Assembly (NCBI RefSeq): GCF_000147815.2
Contig: NC_015957.1
Span: 8,680,001-8,744,000 of the forward strand
Direction of reading: 5' to 3'
DNA: 64,000 nucleotides
Origin: Streptomyces violaceusniger Tu 4113
GTDB taxonomy: Bacteria > Actinomycetota > Actinomycetes > Streptomycetales > Streptomycetaceae
Below are positions 8,081 through 16,697 of the stretch, piece after piece; within the stretch, counting starts at the first letter, position 1, and each line of letters opens with the position of its first letter. The position numbers and the translations under genes are program-made. Under the pieces are notes generated by a model that was not told the origin of the DNA, did no database searches, and saw only the letters and a program-made list of their open reading frames with translations.

Positions 8081-8200
8081 GGGTCTCCTTGTGCGGGCTG
8101 ATTGCGCTTTCGGCACTCAGGATGCCCGGACCCATAGCAGTCGTCCTTTTCATTCCGCGCAGGGTTGTTGCCGATTCGCGCACGCCGCGTGGAGGAATAG

Positions 8201-8216
8201 TCAAGACCTGTGGATC
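8201..8216 (+). repeat. 16-bp inverted repeat, left arm (partner 10413-10428)
   Basis: TCAAGACCTGTGGATC matches the reverse complement of 10413-10428 at 15 of 16 bases. The arms enclose the RibD-like gene and the IS256-type transposase. The right arm touches the point where the P450 fragment begins. No target duplication is visible. Confidence 0.4.
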
Positions 8217-8380
8217 TAGTGCCACGTCAGGCAACGTTTGCCCTGTCCGCTACCGGCACTTCTGGGCGATGTCCCCCCTCGATATGTCCGCCGTTCGGGG
8301 GCACGGCCAGCGCGGGGCAACGCGACCCCGAGCTGTCGTTCCGTCGCGAGGGAGCGGCCAACGCGCCCGGACAAATCATG

Positions 8381-8950
8381 TCAAGCCGTAACTCGCGTGG
8401 GCCGGTATCGCAGGGCTACCGCCCCCGACCGGAACTCATGGCGGTCCACGAGCTCGAGCTGGATGCGCTCGCCCAGACCGGCGAGCAACGTCGGCCCGTG
8501 TCCGGCAACGACCGGCTGAACAAGGAACTCGTATTCGTCGATCAGTCCCAGTTCTGCCAACGCCAGGGGGAGCGTCACGCCACCCACCCACAAGCCCTCG
8601 CCTGGCTCCTGCTTGAGCCGCTGAACCGCTTGCCCCAAGTCGCCTTGCACCAGGTCGGCATTCCAATCGACCCCACTCAGCGTGCTCGACACGACGTACT
8701 TCTTCGCCCGGTCGATGGTCTCAGCGAACGGGATCTGCCACTCATCCATCCAGTCAGGCCACGTGCCCGTGGCCGGCTTCCGCCACGCCGACTCCATCAT
8801 CTCGTAGGTCACCCGGCCGAATAGCAGGGCATCGGCTCGCTCCATCTCAGCGGTCCAGTAGCGCATCGACTCCTCGTCCGGGGGGAGCCCTGCCTCGTGA
8901 TGGCAGCAGCCGTCGAGCGTGCCGTTGATCGAGTATCGAAGTGGTCTCAT
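8381..8950 (-). CDS. RibD C-terminal/dihydrofolate-reductase-fold family protein
   Basis: The product has 189 residues. It starts MRPLRYSINGTLDG, carries ADALLFGRVTYEMM near residues 38-52 and KYVVSSTL at about 85, and has the glycine turn GEGLWVGGVTLP at about 115. It ends in a strand pair as in RibD C-domain (YwjB/YyaP-like) reductases. These fold like dihydrofolate reductase and usually bind NADPH; substrates are mostly unknown. The gene looks complete and ends 670 bases before the IS256-type transposase, in the same direction. Both lie inside a 16-bp inverted repeat, so it may be passenger DNA. Confidence 0.8.
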   Translation of the reverse strand: MRPLRYSINGTLDGCCHHEAGLPPDEESMRYWTAEMERADALLFGRVTYEMMESAWRKPATGTWPDWMDEWQIPFAETIDRAKKYVVSSTLSGVDWNADLVQGDLGQAVQRLKQEPGEGLWVGGVTLPLALAELGLIDEYEFLVQPVVAGHGPTLLAGLGERIQLELVDRHEFRSGAVALRYRPTRVTA

Positions 8951-9060
8951 CTTCGTTGCTCTCCCTTGATGCGCGCCCCGCGTTCACCGGACCGTACTCA
9001 GACGAGGGTAGTGCGCGTAACGCTGGTGCTCGGCGATTTCACGGTCGTGCTGGGGGTCGG

Positions 9061-10314
9061 TCATGCGGCCCTTCCTTCGGGCCGTTCGACCAACTGGCCG
9101 CGTTCGAAGCGGGCGCCGGCACGGACGAGGGCGACGAGGTGGGGTGCGTTCACGGCTCGCCAGCGGGCCTGGGCGGACTCGATGAGCTTGAAGACCATGG
9201 CCAGGGCGGCGGCCCGGCTCCCGGCACCCTTGGTGACCCTCGTTCGAAGTCGCACGGTGGCGAAGGTCGATTCGATAGGATTCGTCGTACGTAGGTGGAT
9301 CCAATGCTCGGCCGGGTAGTCGAAGAACGCCAGCAGCTCGTCCTCGTCGTCGGTGATCCGCCTGACGACCTTGGGGTACTTCGCGCCGTACTGCTTGGCG
9401 AAGGCGGCCACCGCCCGCGCCGCGTGCTCCTTGTCCTCGGCGTTGTAGATCTCCTGGATCGCGCGCTTGGCCGTCGGCTGCGCGGACTTCGGCAGCGCGT
9501 CCAGACAGTTGGCGGTTTTGTGAACCCAACACCGCTGGTGGCGGGTCATGGGGAAGACCTCGCTCAAAGCGTTCCAGAAGCCGAGTGCACCGTCGCCGAC
9601 GGCCAGCACCGGGGCGCGCATGCCGCGGCGGGCGCAGTCGCGGAGCAGACCAGCCCGTGCCTCTGACGACTCGCGGTAGCCGTCGCTCATCGCGATCAGC
9701 TCCTTGGTGCCATCGGCGCGCACGCCCATCAGCACCAGCACGGCGGCCTTCGCCTCCTCCAGGCGGATGCGCAGGTGGACGCCGTCGGCCCAGACGTAGA
9801 CGTAGTCGGTGGCCGACAGGTCGCGATCCTGGAAGGCGGTGTGATCGGCCTGCCACTGCGCGGTCAGCCGCGTCACTGTCGCCGGGGACAGACCGGCCGA
9901 GGAGCCCAGGAACTGCTCGAGCGCGGGCACGAAGTCACCAGAGGACAGGCCATGCAGGTAAAGCAGCGGCAGCACCTCGCTGACCTTCGGGGACTTGCGG
10001 CACCATGGCGGCAGGATTGCCGAGGAGAACTGCCGACGCTCGCCATTCGCCTCATCGACGCGCTTGTCGTTGACGCGCGGCGCCTTCACCTCGACCGACC
10101 CGGCGGCGGTGGTGACCTTCCGCGGCTGGTGGTAGCCGTTGCGCACCACCAGGCGGCGACCGGACTCGTCGCGCTCCTCGGCCACCTCGGCTATGTAGGC
10201 GTTGACTTCCGCCTCCAGGGCGGCGGCCAGCATCCGCCGTGCGCCCTCGCGGACGATCTCGTCGATCAGGGAGCCGTTCGGGGTGGAGCCATTGGCGTTG
10301 ACTACGCTGAGCAC
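9061..10314 (-). mobile_element. IS256-family transposase, apparently intact
   Basis: The product has 417 residues, normal for IS256/mutator transposases. The catalytic triad is visible: Asp in VYVWADGVHLR, Asp in LAVGDGALGFWNAL and Glu in LRTTNPIESTFATVR. The zinc or structural Cys/His run RHQRCWVHKTANCLDALPK is also present. It starts at GTG 10314 with GGGAAGG about eight bases upstream. That ribosome site sits in one arm of a 15-bp inverted repeat (10315-10329 with 10378-10392). The exact element ends are unclear. The 16-bp repeats at 8201 and 10413 may be its ends or may mark a larger unit. It truncates a P450 gene. Confidence 0.9.
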
Positions 10315-10392
10315 GGGCGTGCCTTCCCGACCGACGTTCGCAGCGTCGGCCTACTCGGTGACCATCAATCGATCACTCGGGAAGGTACGCCC
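10315..10392 (-). promoter_or_regulatory. Inverted repeat covering the transposase ribosome site
   Basis: GGGCGTGCCTTCCCG (10315-10329) pairs with CGGGAAGGTACGCCC (10378-10392) with one mismatch. Between them a smaller hairpin, CCGACG/CGTCGG, can also form. On the minus strand the inner arm contains the GGGAAGG ribosome site. A transcript entering from outside would therefore hide the site, whereas one starting between the arms would not. This resembles protection from impinging transcription known for IS10 and IS50. Confidence 0.45.
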
Positions 10393-10412
10393 TCGCGCGC
10401 CTCCCGAGCCCC

Positions 10413-10428
10413 GATCCACAGGTCCTGA
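10413..10428 (-). repeat. 16-bp inverted repeat, right arm (partner 8201-8216)
   Basis: The reverse complement reads TCAGGACCTGTGGATC, one base different from the left arm. P450-coding sequence starts at or just after 10428. Confidence 0.4.
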
Positions 10429-10630
10429 GCATTGCTCACACCTGGCCCTCGGCCAGGGAATGTACTACTGCCTCGGCGCACCACTCGCGCGTATGGAGAT
10501 CCAGATCGCCCTCCATACGCTGCTTCACCGGTTCCCCCAGTTGGATCTCGTCGTCCCGCCTCAGCAGTTGCAGTGGCGTACCTCGTTCCGCTCACGCGCT
10601 CTCAAGGCGGTTCCCGTCACCCTGCGGTGA
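10429..10630 (+). pseudogene. Cytochrome P450, C-terminal fragment
   Basis: The frame encodes the last 65 or so residues of an actinobacterial P450: the haem loop HLALGQGMYYCLGAPLAR with its Cys ligand, the following L helix and an end of CYP105/CYP107 style (RSRALKAVPVTLR). The I helix, ExxR and everything upstream are missing. The break coincides with the inverted-repeat arm next to the IS256-type transposase, so insertion and deletion by that element is the likely cause. Its stop codon overlaps the end of the convergent recombinase gene by 14 bases. Confidence 0.75.
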
Positions 10631-11600
10631 CGGCGCTGTCCCTTTGAGAGGGGTTCCACTTCCGCCACGTCAGCTGAACGCGATCGCCATCCACGGTGCG
10701 CGACCCTCGTGCGGCAGCCGGATAGACCGTTACCCGCTCCAGCATGAGGGTCAGCACGCCCTGCTTCGATGCCAGCGGAGCATGCCTCCACCACCGGACG
10801 AGATCCGGCACGGCCCCCACCGGCACGTGCCGAACCTGCTCCAGGAAGCGCGCCTGAGCGGCGTTTTCCCGGATCTGGTCGGTCAACTGCTTGTCGGCGG
10901 CGCGAAAGGCGCTCAAGGAGAGGTCCGGCGAGCGAGCGTAGCTCTCACCGAGCTCCTTCTGCCGTGCCTTGTCCGCCTTCACCTGCGCACGAAGCTTCGC
11001 CGCCTCTGCCAGGATCTCCTCACGCGCCTGCCCGATCAGGGCACTGACCTCCGGCTTGGCCAGCTCAGCCACTACGTGTTCGGCGACGTAGGTCTCAAAC
11101 GGGTCAGCACTGATACGAACCCTGCCGCAGCCACCCGGATGCTGCGGCCTGTTCGGAAGGCAGCGGTACCCACGGCTCCCGCTGTTCGCAGGCGATGCGC
11201 CGAAGATGCCGCCGCACAGGCCGCAATCGGTGAGCTCGCCCGTCATGAGGTATTCGCGCTGTTCAGCCCGGCGGTAGGTTGGATCGTTCAACCGCCGCAC
11301 CGCCCGAATGGCTTTGAACTCCTCGGGCTGGATAATTCGCGGCCCCCCTGAGTCCACCAGGTTGCCGTCCGCGTCCTCAGCGAGCCCAGCGATCGCTGGG
11401 TGGTCGAGGACGTTCGCCAGGACAGACGGCCGCCAACGGCCTCCCCGGGTTGTCCGGTAGCCCTCAGCGTTCATCCATGTCGTGATCGCTTCGTAGGTCT
11501 GCTGCTGAATGCGGCGGCTAGCGGCCTGCCGCAAAGGCGCGGCCTCGCTCTCGCGCACCCTCTCGTGCGCCATGTCGTCGAACCCATATAGCCGAGGCAT
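10617..11600 (-). CDS. Serine recombinase C-terminal part without a catalytic domain
   Basis: The product has 327 residues. It contains the recombinase domain of large serine recombinases (TYEAITTWMNAEGYRTTRGG, then SVLANVLDHPAIAGL), a zinc-ribbon region with CGLCGG and two further Cys (RCLPN, GCGRV), a long coiled-coil helix (about residues 200-275) and a typical C-terminal end (LTWRKWNPS). The N-terminal resolvase domain with the nucleophilic Ser is absent. Even so, the ATG at 11600 has a good AAGGAG eight bases upstream. It could be a DNA-binding accessory or decoy, or a truncated relic that kept a start by chance. Confidence 0.7.
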   Translation of the reverse strand: MPRLYGFDDMAHERVRESEAAPLRQAASRRIQQQTYEAITTWMNAEGYRTTRGGRWRPSVLANVLDHPAIAGLAEDADGNLVDSGGPRIIQPEEFKAIRAVRRLNDPTYRRAEQREYLMTGELTDCGLCGGIFGASPANSGSRGYRCLPNRPQHPGGCGRVRISADPFETYVAEHVVAELAKPEVSALIGQAREEILAEAAKLRAQVKADKARQKELGESYARSPDLSLSAFRAADKQLTDQIRENAAQARFLEQVRHVPVGAVPDLVRWWRHAPLASKQGVLTLMLERVTVYPAAARGSRTVDGDRVQLTWRKWNPSQRDSAVTAG

Positions 11601-11699
11601 GCGCTGTACTCCTTGACCTCGCCGACCCCCTTACCACACCAAGTTTACCGGAGATAGGTCACACTGTTGCAAAGCAACAACACTCCTCAAATCTGCTCG

Positions 11700-11951
11700 T
11701 CACTCACGCTCAGCCCGCGCGTTCACGCCGAGGATCTTCCACAGCTCTGCCGTCGGCACACGGATCGTGCCACCCAGCGGGAGCGTCCGAACCGGGAACT
11801 GTCCTGACCGGATCAGTTCATACGCCTTGTCGCGGCCGATCCCGAGGGCTCGGCCAGCAGTTGTCACGTTCACTGTGGCCGGGAGGGCCAGCAGCTCCTC
11901 CAGTCCCATCGCTCCGGACGGAGCCTGGTCGCATGCTTCCCGAGCAGCCAT
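11700..11951 (-). CDS. Excisionase-like helix-turn-helix protein
   Basis: The longest frame has 83 residues. The conserved core begins near MGLEELLALPATVNVTTAG and carries a MerR/excisionase-type helix-turn-helix (AGRALGIGRDKAYELIRSG) with the wing FPVRTLPLGGTIRVP. Proteins like this steer tyrosine integrases towards excision. It is divergent from the integrase at 12105 with a 150-base shared regulatory gap, a common layout in actinobacterial integrative elements. The start is uncertain; an internal ATG 15 codons in is also plausible. Confidence 0.75.
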   Translation of the reverse strand: MAAREACDQAPSGAMGLEELLALPATVNVTTAGRALGIGRDKAYELIRSGQFPVRTLPLGGTIRVPTAELWKILGVNARAERE

Positions 11952-12104
11952 GTCGTTGGTCGCATCCTCCCCCGCGCCAACTTGCCCACGACTTTACAGC
12001 AGTGTCCGACAGCCCCAGCAAGATGAAGAAAGATCACACAGGACCCGTACGGACACGTACGCACAAGCAAAGCTGACTGTGGACAGTCAGTAGCAGGGGG
12101 TCAG

Positions 12105-13981
12105 ATGTTCTCGCCGAGCTACTACCGGCGATGCCAGTGCAAGGGGCCGCTCAAGGACGAGGCAGGCAACCCGATCCTCGATGCCGAAGGTGCACCGAAG
12201 ATCGGGGACATCGGGCTGACGTGCCCGAAGCTCGGTAAGGGCCACGGCACCTGGTACTTCTACTTCGAGGCCGAGCGCGGCGAGGGCAACAAGCGTGCAC
12301 GAGTGCGCCGCGGCGGCTTCGCCAAGCTGGATGACGCCAAGGCGAAGGCGAAGGAACTCTACGACGCCGCGACCGCCGGCACCGACGTGCTCTCCGACGA
12401 GACGTGCGGCGACTTCTTCCTCCGGTGGATCAAGGCGAAGAAGTCTCTGGCCCGCACCACCCGCCACGGCTACGAGGAGCACATCAACCTCTACCTTCTC
12501 CCTCACCTCGGGCACATCAAGCGCCGTGACCTCAAGGTCCGGCACCTCGACAAGATGTACGACGCGATCGAGAAGGAGAACTCCGCGCGGATCCTCCACC
12601 GACTCCGCGTCGATCAGCTCCAGAAGGACCGCGACGACGCACACCAAACCTGGGTGAGGACAGCGGGTTACGCCAAGAGGGAGGAGCGCCGCTTCACCCG
12701 CCGAGCCTTCCTGGACGCGAACGCGGCCCTCCGCGAGGGGAAGCAAGGGCTGCGGAAGGTCACCTCCGCCGCCACCATGCACCGCACAACGACACCCTCA
12801 GCTCGGCGCTGTCCTGGGGCATCAAGCGCGAGCAGGCGTTCGCCAAGAACTGGGCACAGCTCGTGGAGCTGCCGCCGGTCACCCGGCCCAAGCCGCTCGT
12901 CTGGACACCCGAGCGCATCGAGCACTGGAAGCGCACCGGCGAGAAGCCCGGCCCGGTCATGGTCTGGACGCCGGAGCTGACCGGTCAGTTCCTCGACTTC
13001 GTCAAGGACGACTGGCTCTACGAGCTGTGGCACAGCCTCATCTTCCTCGGTCCCCGCCGCGGCGAAATGGCCGCGCTGCCCTGGACGGAGGTCAGCACCG
13101 ATGCCCTCTGGCTGCGGATCTCCCAGCAGATCGTGGAGGTGGCGTACGAGCTCTACGGCGAGGCACCGAAGGCCGACAGCGTTCGCACCCTGTCCCTGAG
13201 CCTGGAGTCCGCCGACAACCTGGTCAGCTTCCGCGCGAAGCAGGAGCAGAAGCGCCAGATGTGGGGCGACGCCTACGTCGAGACCGGCCGCGTGTGGACA
13301 CACGAGAACGGCGAGGGGCTGCACCCCGACTGGATCTCCCGCCGCTTCACCCGCCTCGTGGAGCTGTCCGGCCTACCGCCGGTCCGCCTGCACGACCTCC
13401 GTCACCTCGCAGCCACTCTGTCCCTCCTCGCCGGGACCGACATCAAGGTGGTCCAGGAGAAGTTGGGGCACTCCTCGCGCCAGATCACCTCCGACACCTA
13501 CACAAGCGTGCTGCCCGAGATGATGCGAGCCGAGGCCGAGTCGGTCATGGCCGTCGTCCCCTTCCAGGTCCGCACCCCACTGACGATCCCCGAAAGGGCC
13601 TGGCAGGGTGACATCGCCGTCTTCTTCGTCCACGGCGCACGGCAGTCAGGTGACGCCTGGGCCGTTGGTGCGCAGACTCAACCCGGCTCCGATCTCCTCG
13701 GCATGATCACCCTCAGCGGCCGAGGTCAGGACGACGCCGCCAACGCGGCCGTGAAGTGGATACGTGACCGCTGCGCCACGAACGACCTGGAGCTGGTCCG
13801 GGTTGAGAACTTCAACGACCACAACCCCGAGGAGCAACGAGCCGAGTTCTCGCTCACGCGCTTCACGGTTGCCCGCTCCCAGTCCCCGGGCCTCGATGAC
13901 TGGGCGCTGCCGACAGGCTTGCCATCCATAGCGGCCCGGACCACCCGCCGGTCCTCGAAGGGGCGCCGGGAGACGGCGTGA
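12105..13981 (+). pseudogene. Tyrosine site-specific integrase, frameshifted
   Basis: The first frame (12105 to about 12785) gives an N-terminal extension, an AP2-like arm-binding part (GTWYFYFEAERGEG) and the core-binding helices up to SAATMHR. The second frame resumes at HNDTLSSALSWGIKREQAF and runs to 13981. It contains the catalytic region: Arg in FLGPRRGEMA, HDLRH, the LGHSS His and the Tyr in SDTYTSVLP. One or four bases have been lost near 12783. A 100-residue tail follows the catalytic Tyr. The gene ends 150 bases from the 3' end of the tRNA at 14131-14207, as expected for an element integrated there. As written it cannot make a full integrase. Confidence 0.8.
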
Positions 13982-14130
13982 AGGCCCTCTTGTCCCCTGA
14001 AGCGGCCCCGTGTCCCCTGTGTGTCCCCTGGATCTTCGTCTGAACGGATGAACGGGAGCCACCGCGTCGGCGCGGCGACTCCCGTTTCTGCGTCTGCGCA
14101 GGTCAGGATGGGTCTGCCCGCGTAGTGCCC

Positions 14131-14160
14131 TGGTGGGGCGGGTGGGACTCGAACCCACGG
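14131..14160. other. Candidate integration (att) site at the tRNA 3' end
   Basis: The tyrosine integrase gene ends 150 bases away and faces the tRNA 3' end, the usual geometry of tRNA-borne att sites. The sequence change from mobile to conserved genes happens here. I did not find a second copy of the tRNA 3' end within the window, so the opposite end must lie further left or be lost. Confidence 0.35.
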
Positions 14161-14207
14161 CCGACGGATTATGAGTCCGCTGCTCTAACCGGCTGAGCTA
14201 CCGCCCC
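14131..14207 (-). tRNA. tRNA with CAU anticodon (tRNA-Ile2 most likely, or tRNA-Met)
   Basis: Read on the minus strand it folds into a normal cloverleaf: acceptor GGGGCGG/CCGCCCC, D arm with AGCTCAG, anticodon loop CTCATAA (anticodon CAU), T arm GGTTCGAGTCC, and an encoded CCA end at 14131-14133. CAU can be elongator Met or lysidine-modified Ile2; sequence alone does not settle it here. The 3' end faces the broken integrase, so it is the probable attachment site of the mobile region to the left. Confidence 0.9.
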
Positions 14208-14347
14208 GTAACGGCGCGTCGTGCACATCCGCGCGCGCCGTCTGCCGCAGCATAGCCGCTCATACGATCTGCTGCTTCGAAGGGCCGGTGATGGAGCCCC
14301 CCTGGCTTCGATCATGGCGTAGATCACGTCCGCGGGGGCCCGGAAAT

Positions 14348-14371
14348 GAAAAAGGACCCCTCAAGGGGTCC
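14348..14371 (-). terminator. Intrinsic terminator of the tRNA-Asn pair
   Basis: GGACCCC and GGGGTCC form a 7-bp stem with a TCAA/TTGA loop. On the minus strand it is followed by a run of five T, directly after the tRNA at 14381. Confidence 0.85.
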
Positions 14372-14380
14372 TCCTCACTG

Positions 14381-14453
14381 CTCCCCCGACTGGACTCGAA
14401 CCAGTAACCCTCCGGTTAACAGCCGAATGCTCTGCCAATTGAGCTACAGGGGA
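14381..14453 (-). tRNA. tRNA-Asn (GUU), second of a tandem pair
   Basis: A 73-base cloverleaf on the minus strand with acceptor TCCCCTG/CGGGGGA, anticodon loop CTGTTAA (anticodon GUU), T-loop GGTTCGAGTCC and discriminator G. CCA is not encoded. It differs from the neighbour at 14459 mainly in the anticodon stem and variable region. Confidence 0.93.
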
Positions 14454-14458
14454 CCGAG

Positions 14459-14531
14459 CTCCCCCGACTGGACTCGAACCAGTAACCTGCCGGTTAACAG
14501 CCGGCTGCTCTGCCAATTGAGCTACAGGGGA
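14459..14531 (-). tRNA. tRNA-Asn (GUU), first of a tandem pair
   Basis: It has the same fold and anticodon as the copy at 14381-14453, separated by 5 bases. The two are probably cotranscribed from upstream of 14531 and end at the terminator at 14348-14371. Confidence 0.93.
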
Positions 14532-14778
14532 TTGCTCCGTGTGCCGCGACCGTGACCCCGCCCGGGGCTCCCGGACGGCGTGCGCTCGCTGCGACACATA
14601 CATTAGCGCAAGCAGGGGGGTGCTCCGCCAATCGGTTCGCCGCGTCCGCCCTCGGGCGATCCTCGGCCGTTCCAGGGATGATCTTCTACGTGATCGTGGG
14701 TGATCTGCGGCGCGGGCGGGTAGGCGCGCAGCACGACCCCGGGGTCCGGACGTGAAGGACAGCGAGAAGGGCAGGTCG

Positions 14779-15048
14779 ATGCGCTACCGGCTGACGTTCA
14801 TCACTGGGATGGCTGTGGGTTACGTGCTGGGCACGCGAGCGGGCCATGAGCGGTACGAGCAGTTGCGCGCCTGTGCGCAGAAGTTCGCGCGGAATCCGGC
14901 CGTCCGCAATACCGCCGAGTCGGCCGCGCAAGGAGGCCGGCTGGCCGCCGTGCGGGCGCTGGACAAGGTCCGGCCGCTGCGCGAGAAGATCGGGCAGCGC
15001 GACGCCCGCGCGGTGGGCGAGGACGACTGGGGCACCAGCAACACCTGA
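14779..15048 (+). CDS. YtxH-like small membrane protein
   Basis: The product has 89 residues. A short hydrophobic anchor (LTFITGMAVGYVLGTRAG) carries the GYxLGxRAG turn seen in actinobacterial YtxH-like proteins. A cytoplasmic amphipathic helix rich in Arg, Ala and Glu follows (ERYEQLRACAQKF onward). The start at MRYRLTF (14779) keeps the anchor at the N-terminus; an upstream ATG at 14752 would add nine polar residues. These proteins are often stress-related in Firmicutes; no function can be claimed here. It lies 26 bases before the FGGY gene and may be cotranscribed with it. Confidence 0.75.
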   Translation: MRYRLTFITGMAVGYVLGTRAGHERYEQLRACAQKFARNPAVRNTAESAAQGGRLAAVRALDKVRPLREKIGQRDARAVGEDDWGTSNT

Positions 15049-15073
15049 CCGCGGCGGTGGCATGATCTGATCC

Positions 15074-16660
15074 ATGGGGATAGCCGCCGGGTTGGACAGT
15101 TCGTCCGAGAGCACACGAATCGTCGTCTGTGACACCGATACGGGTGCCGTGATCAAACAGGGGTACGCCCCGCACCCGGTCGGCGGCAGCGGCGATGTGG
15201 ATCCGCAGGCGTGGCTGATGTCCCTCGGCGAGGCCGCCGAGGGCGGGCTGCTCGAAGGGGTCCAGGCCATCGGCGTCTCGGCGCAGCAGCACGGGCTGCT
15301 GGCGCTGGACGCGGGCGGGGTGCTGGTGCGCCCCGCGCTGATGGGCAACGACAAGCGCGCACAGTCCGCGGCCGCCGACCTCACCGAGGCGCTCGGCGGC
15401 CGCACCGCGTGGGCCCAGGCGGTCGGCGCCGTGCCGACCGCCTCGCAGCCGGTGGCCAAGCTGCGCTGGCTGGCGCGGAGCGAGCCGGACTCGGCGCACC
15501 GCGTGGCCGAGCTGATGCAGCCGCACGACTGGCTGGTCTGGCAGTTGCTGGGGCGGCCGGTGCGGCGTACGACCGACCGCGGCACGGCCTCCAGCAGCGG
15601 CTACTGGTCGGCGGCGAACGGGTCCTGGCGCCCCGACCTGGTCCAGCTCGCCCTCGGTCACCAGGTGCGGCTGCCCGAGGTCATCGGCCCTGCCGACGCC
15701 GCCGGGCACACCCCCGAGGGGCTGCTGATCTCCGCCGGTACGGGCGAGACCATGGCCGCCGCCTTCGGGCTCGGGGTCGGGGTCGGCGACGCGGTGATCT
15801 CCCTGGGCGCCTCCGGCTCGGTCTTCTCCGTCCACCACGAGGCGCTGGCCGACCCGACCGGCACCATCCTCTCGTACGCGGACGCCACCGGGATGCATCT
15901 GCCGGTGGTGCATACGCTCAACGCGGTACGGACGCTGCGCGGTACGGCGGAGCTGCTCGGTACGGATCTCGACGGGCTCTCCGCACTCGCGATGAAGTCC
16001 ACCCCGGGGTCGTACGGGCTGGTACTGCTGCCCTATTTGGAGGGTGAGCGGACCCCTCATCTGCCGCATACGGCCGGCACGCTGACCGGGCTGCGGCGCG
16101 AGTCGATGAAGCCCGAACATCTGGCGCGGGCCGCGTTCGAGGGGATGCTGTGCGGGCTCGCGGACGCGCTGGACGTGCTGCGCGGGCGGGGCGTCCAGGT
16201 GCGGCGCGTCTTCCTGCTCGGGCCCGCGGCCGATCTGCAGGCCGTCCGCGCGATCGCGCCCGCGCTGCTGGGGGTGCAGGTCGTGGTGCCCCAGCCCGCC
16301 GACTACGCCGCCCTGGGCGCGGCCCGTCAGGCCGCGTGGGCGCTGGGCGTCTCGCACGGCACCCAGTCGCCGCACGAGCCGCCGCGCTGGCCGGCCGCGG
16401 CGAGCCAGGTCTTCGAGCCGGGCGAGGAGTTGCCGGTGGGGCAGGCGGTGCGGCAGCAGTACGTGGCGGTGCGGGAGCAGACCCACCCCGGGGCCTTCGA
16501 GCCCGAAGCCTTCGAGCCCGGGACCGTCGAGCCCGGGACCGTCGAGCCGGGAGCCCAGGAGACCGTGGGGCATGCGGCGGGCGGTGGGTACGAGGCCGGG
16601 GGGTACGAGACCGGTGGCGGTCATGATCATGGGGCGTCCGGAGGGTACGGAGCCATGTGA
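15074..16660 (+). CDS. FGGY-family carbohydrate kinase homologue (xylulokinase-like)
   Basis: The product has 528 residues. Both actin-like domains are present: the N-terminal AGLDSSSESTRIVV loop, GVSAQQHG at about 68-74, and the C-terminal ATPase region (VISLGASGSVF, AALGAARQAA). FGGY kinases phosphorylate sugars such as xylulose. In xylulokinases the catalytic Asp sits in a GGGDN motif. Here the corresponding loop reads AGTGETMAAAFG, with Glu225 in place of Asp. It may still act, or it may be a regulatory homologue. The last 70 residues are low-complexity (repeats of FEP/VEPGT, then Gly-Tyr-Glu-Gly-His) and look like a repeat-born extension. Confidence 0.8.
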   Translation: MGIAAGLDSSSESTRIVVCDTDTGAVIKQGYAPHPVGGSGDVDPQAWLMSLGEAAEGGLLEGVQAIGVSAQQHGLLALDAGGVLVRPALMGNDKRAQSAAADLTEALGGRTAWAQAVGAVPTASQPVAKLRWLARSEPDSAHRVAELMQPHDWLVWQLLGRPVRRTTDRGTASSSGYWSAANGSWRPDLVQLALGHQVRLPEVIGPADAAGHTPEGLLISAGTGETMAAAFGLGVGVGDAVISLGASGSVFSVHHEALADPTGTILSYADATGMHLPVVHTLNAVRTLRGTAELLGTDLDGLSALAMKSTPGSYGLVLLPYLEGERTPHLPHTAGTLTGLRRESMKPEHLARAAFEGMLCGLADALDVLRGRGVQVRRVFLLGPAADLQAVRAIAPALLGVQVVVPQPADYAALGAARQAAWALGVSHGTQSPHEPPRWPAAASQVFEPGEELPVGQAVRQQYVAVREQTHPGAFEPEAFEPGTVEPGTVEPGAQETVGHAAGGGYEAGGYETGGGHDHGASGGYGAM

Positions 16661-16697
16661 GGCCCTGGGGTCTCGGGGCGGGCGTGAGGGCCCCTGG

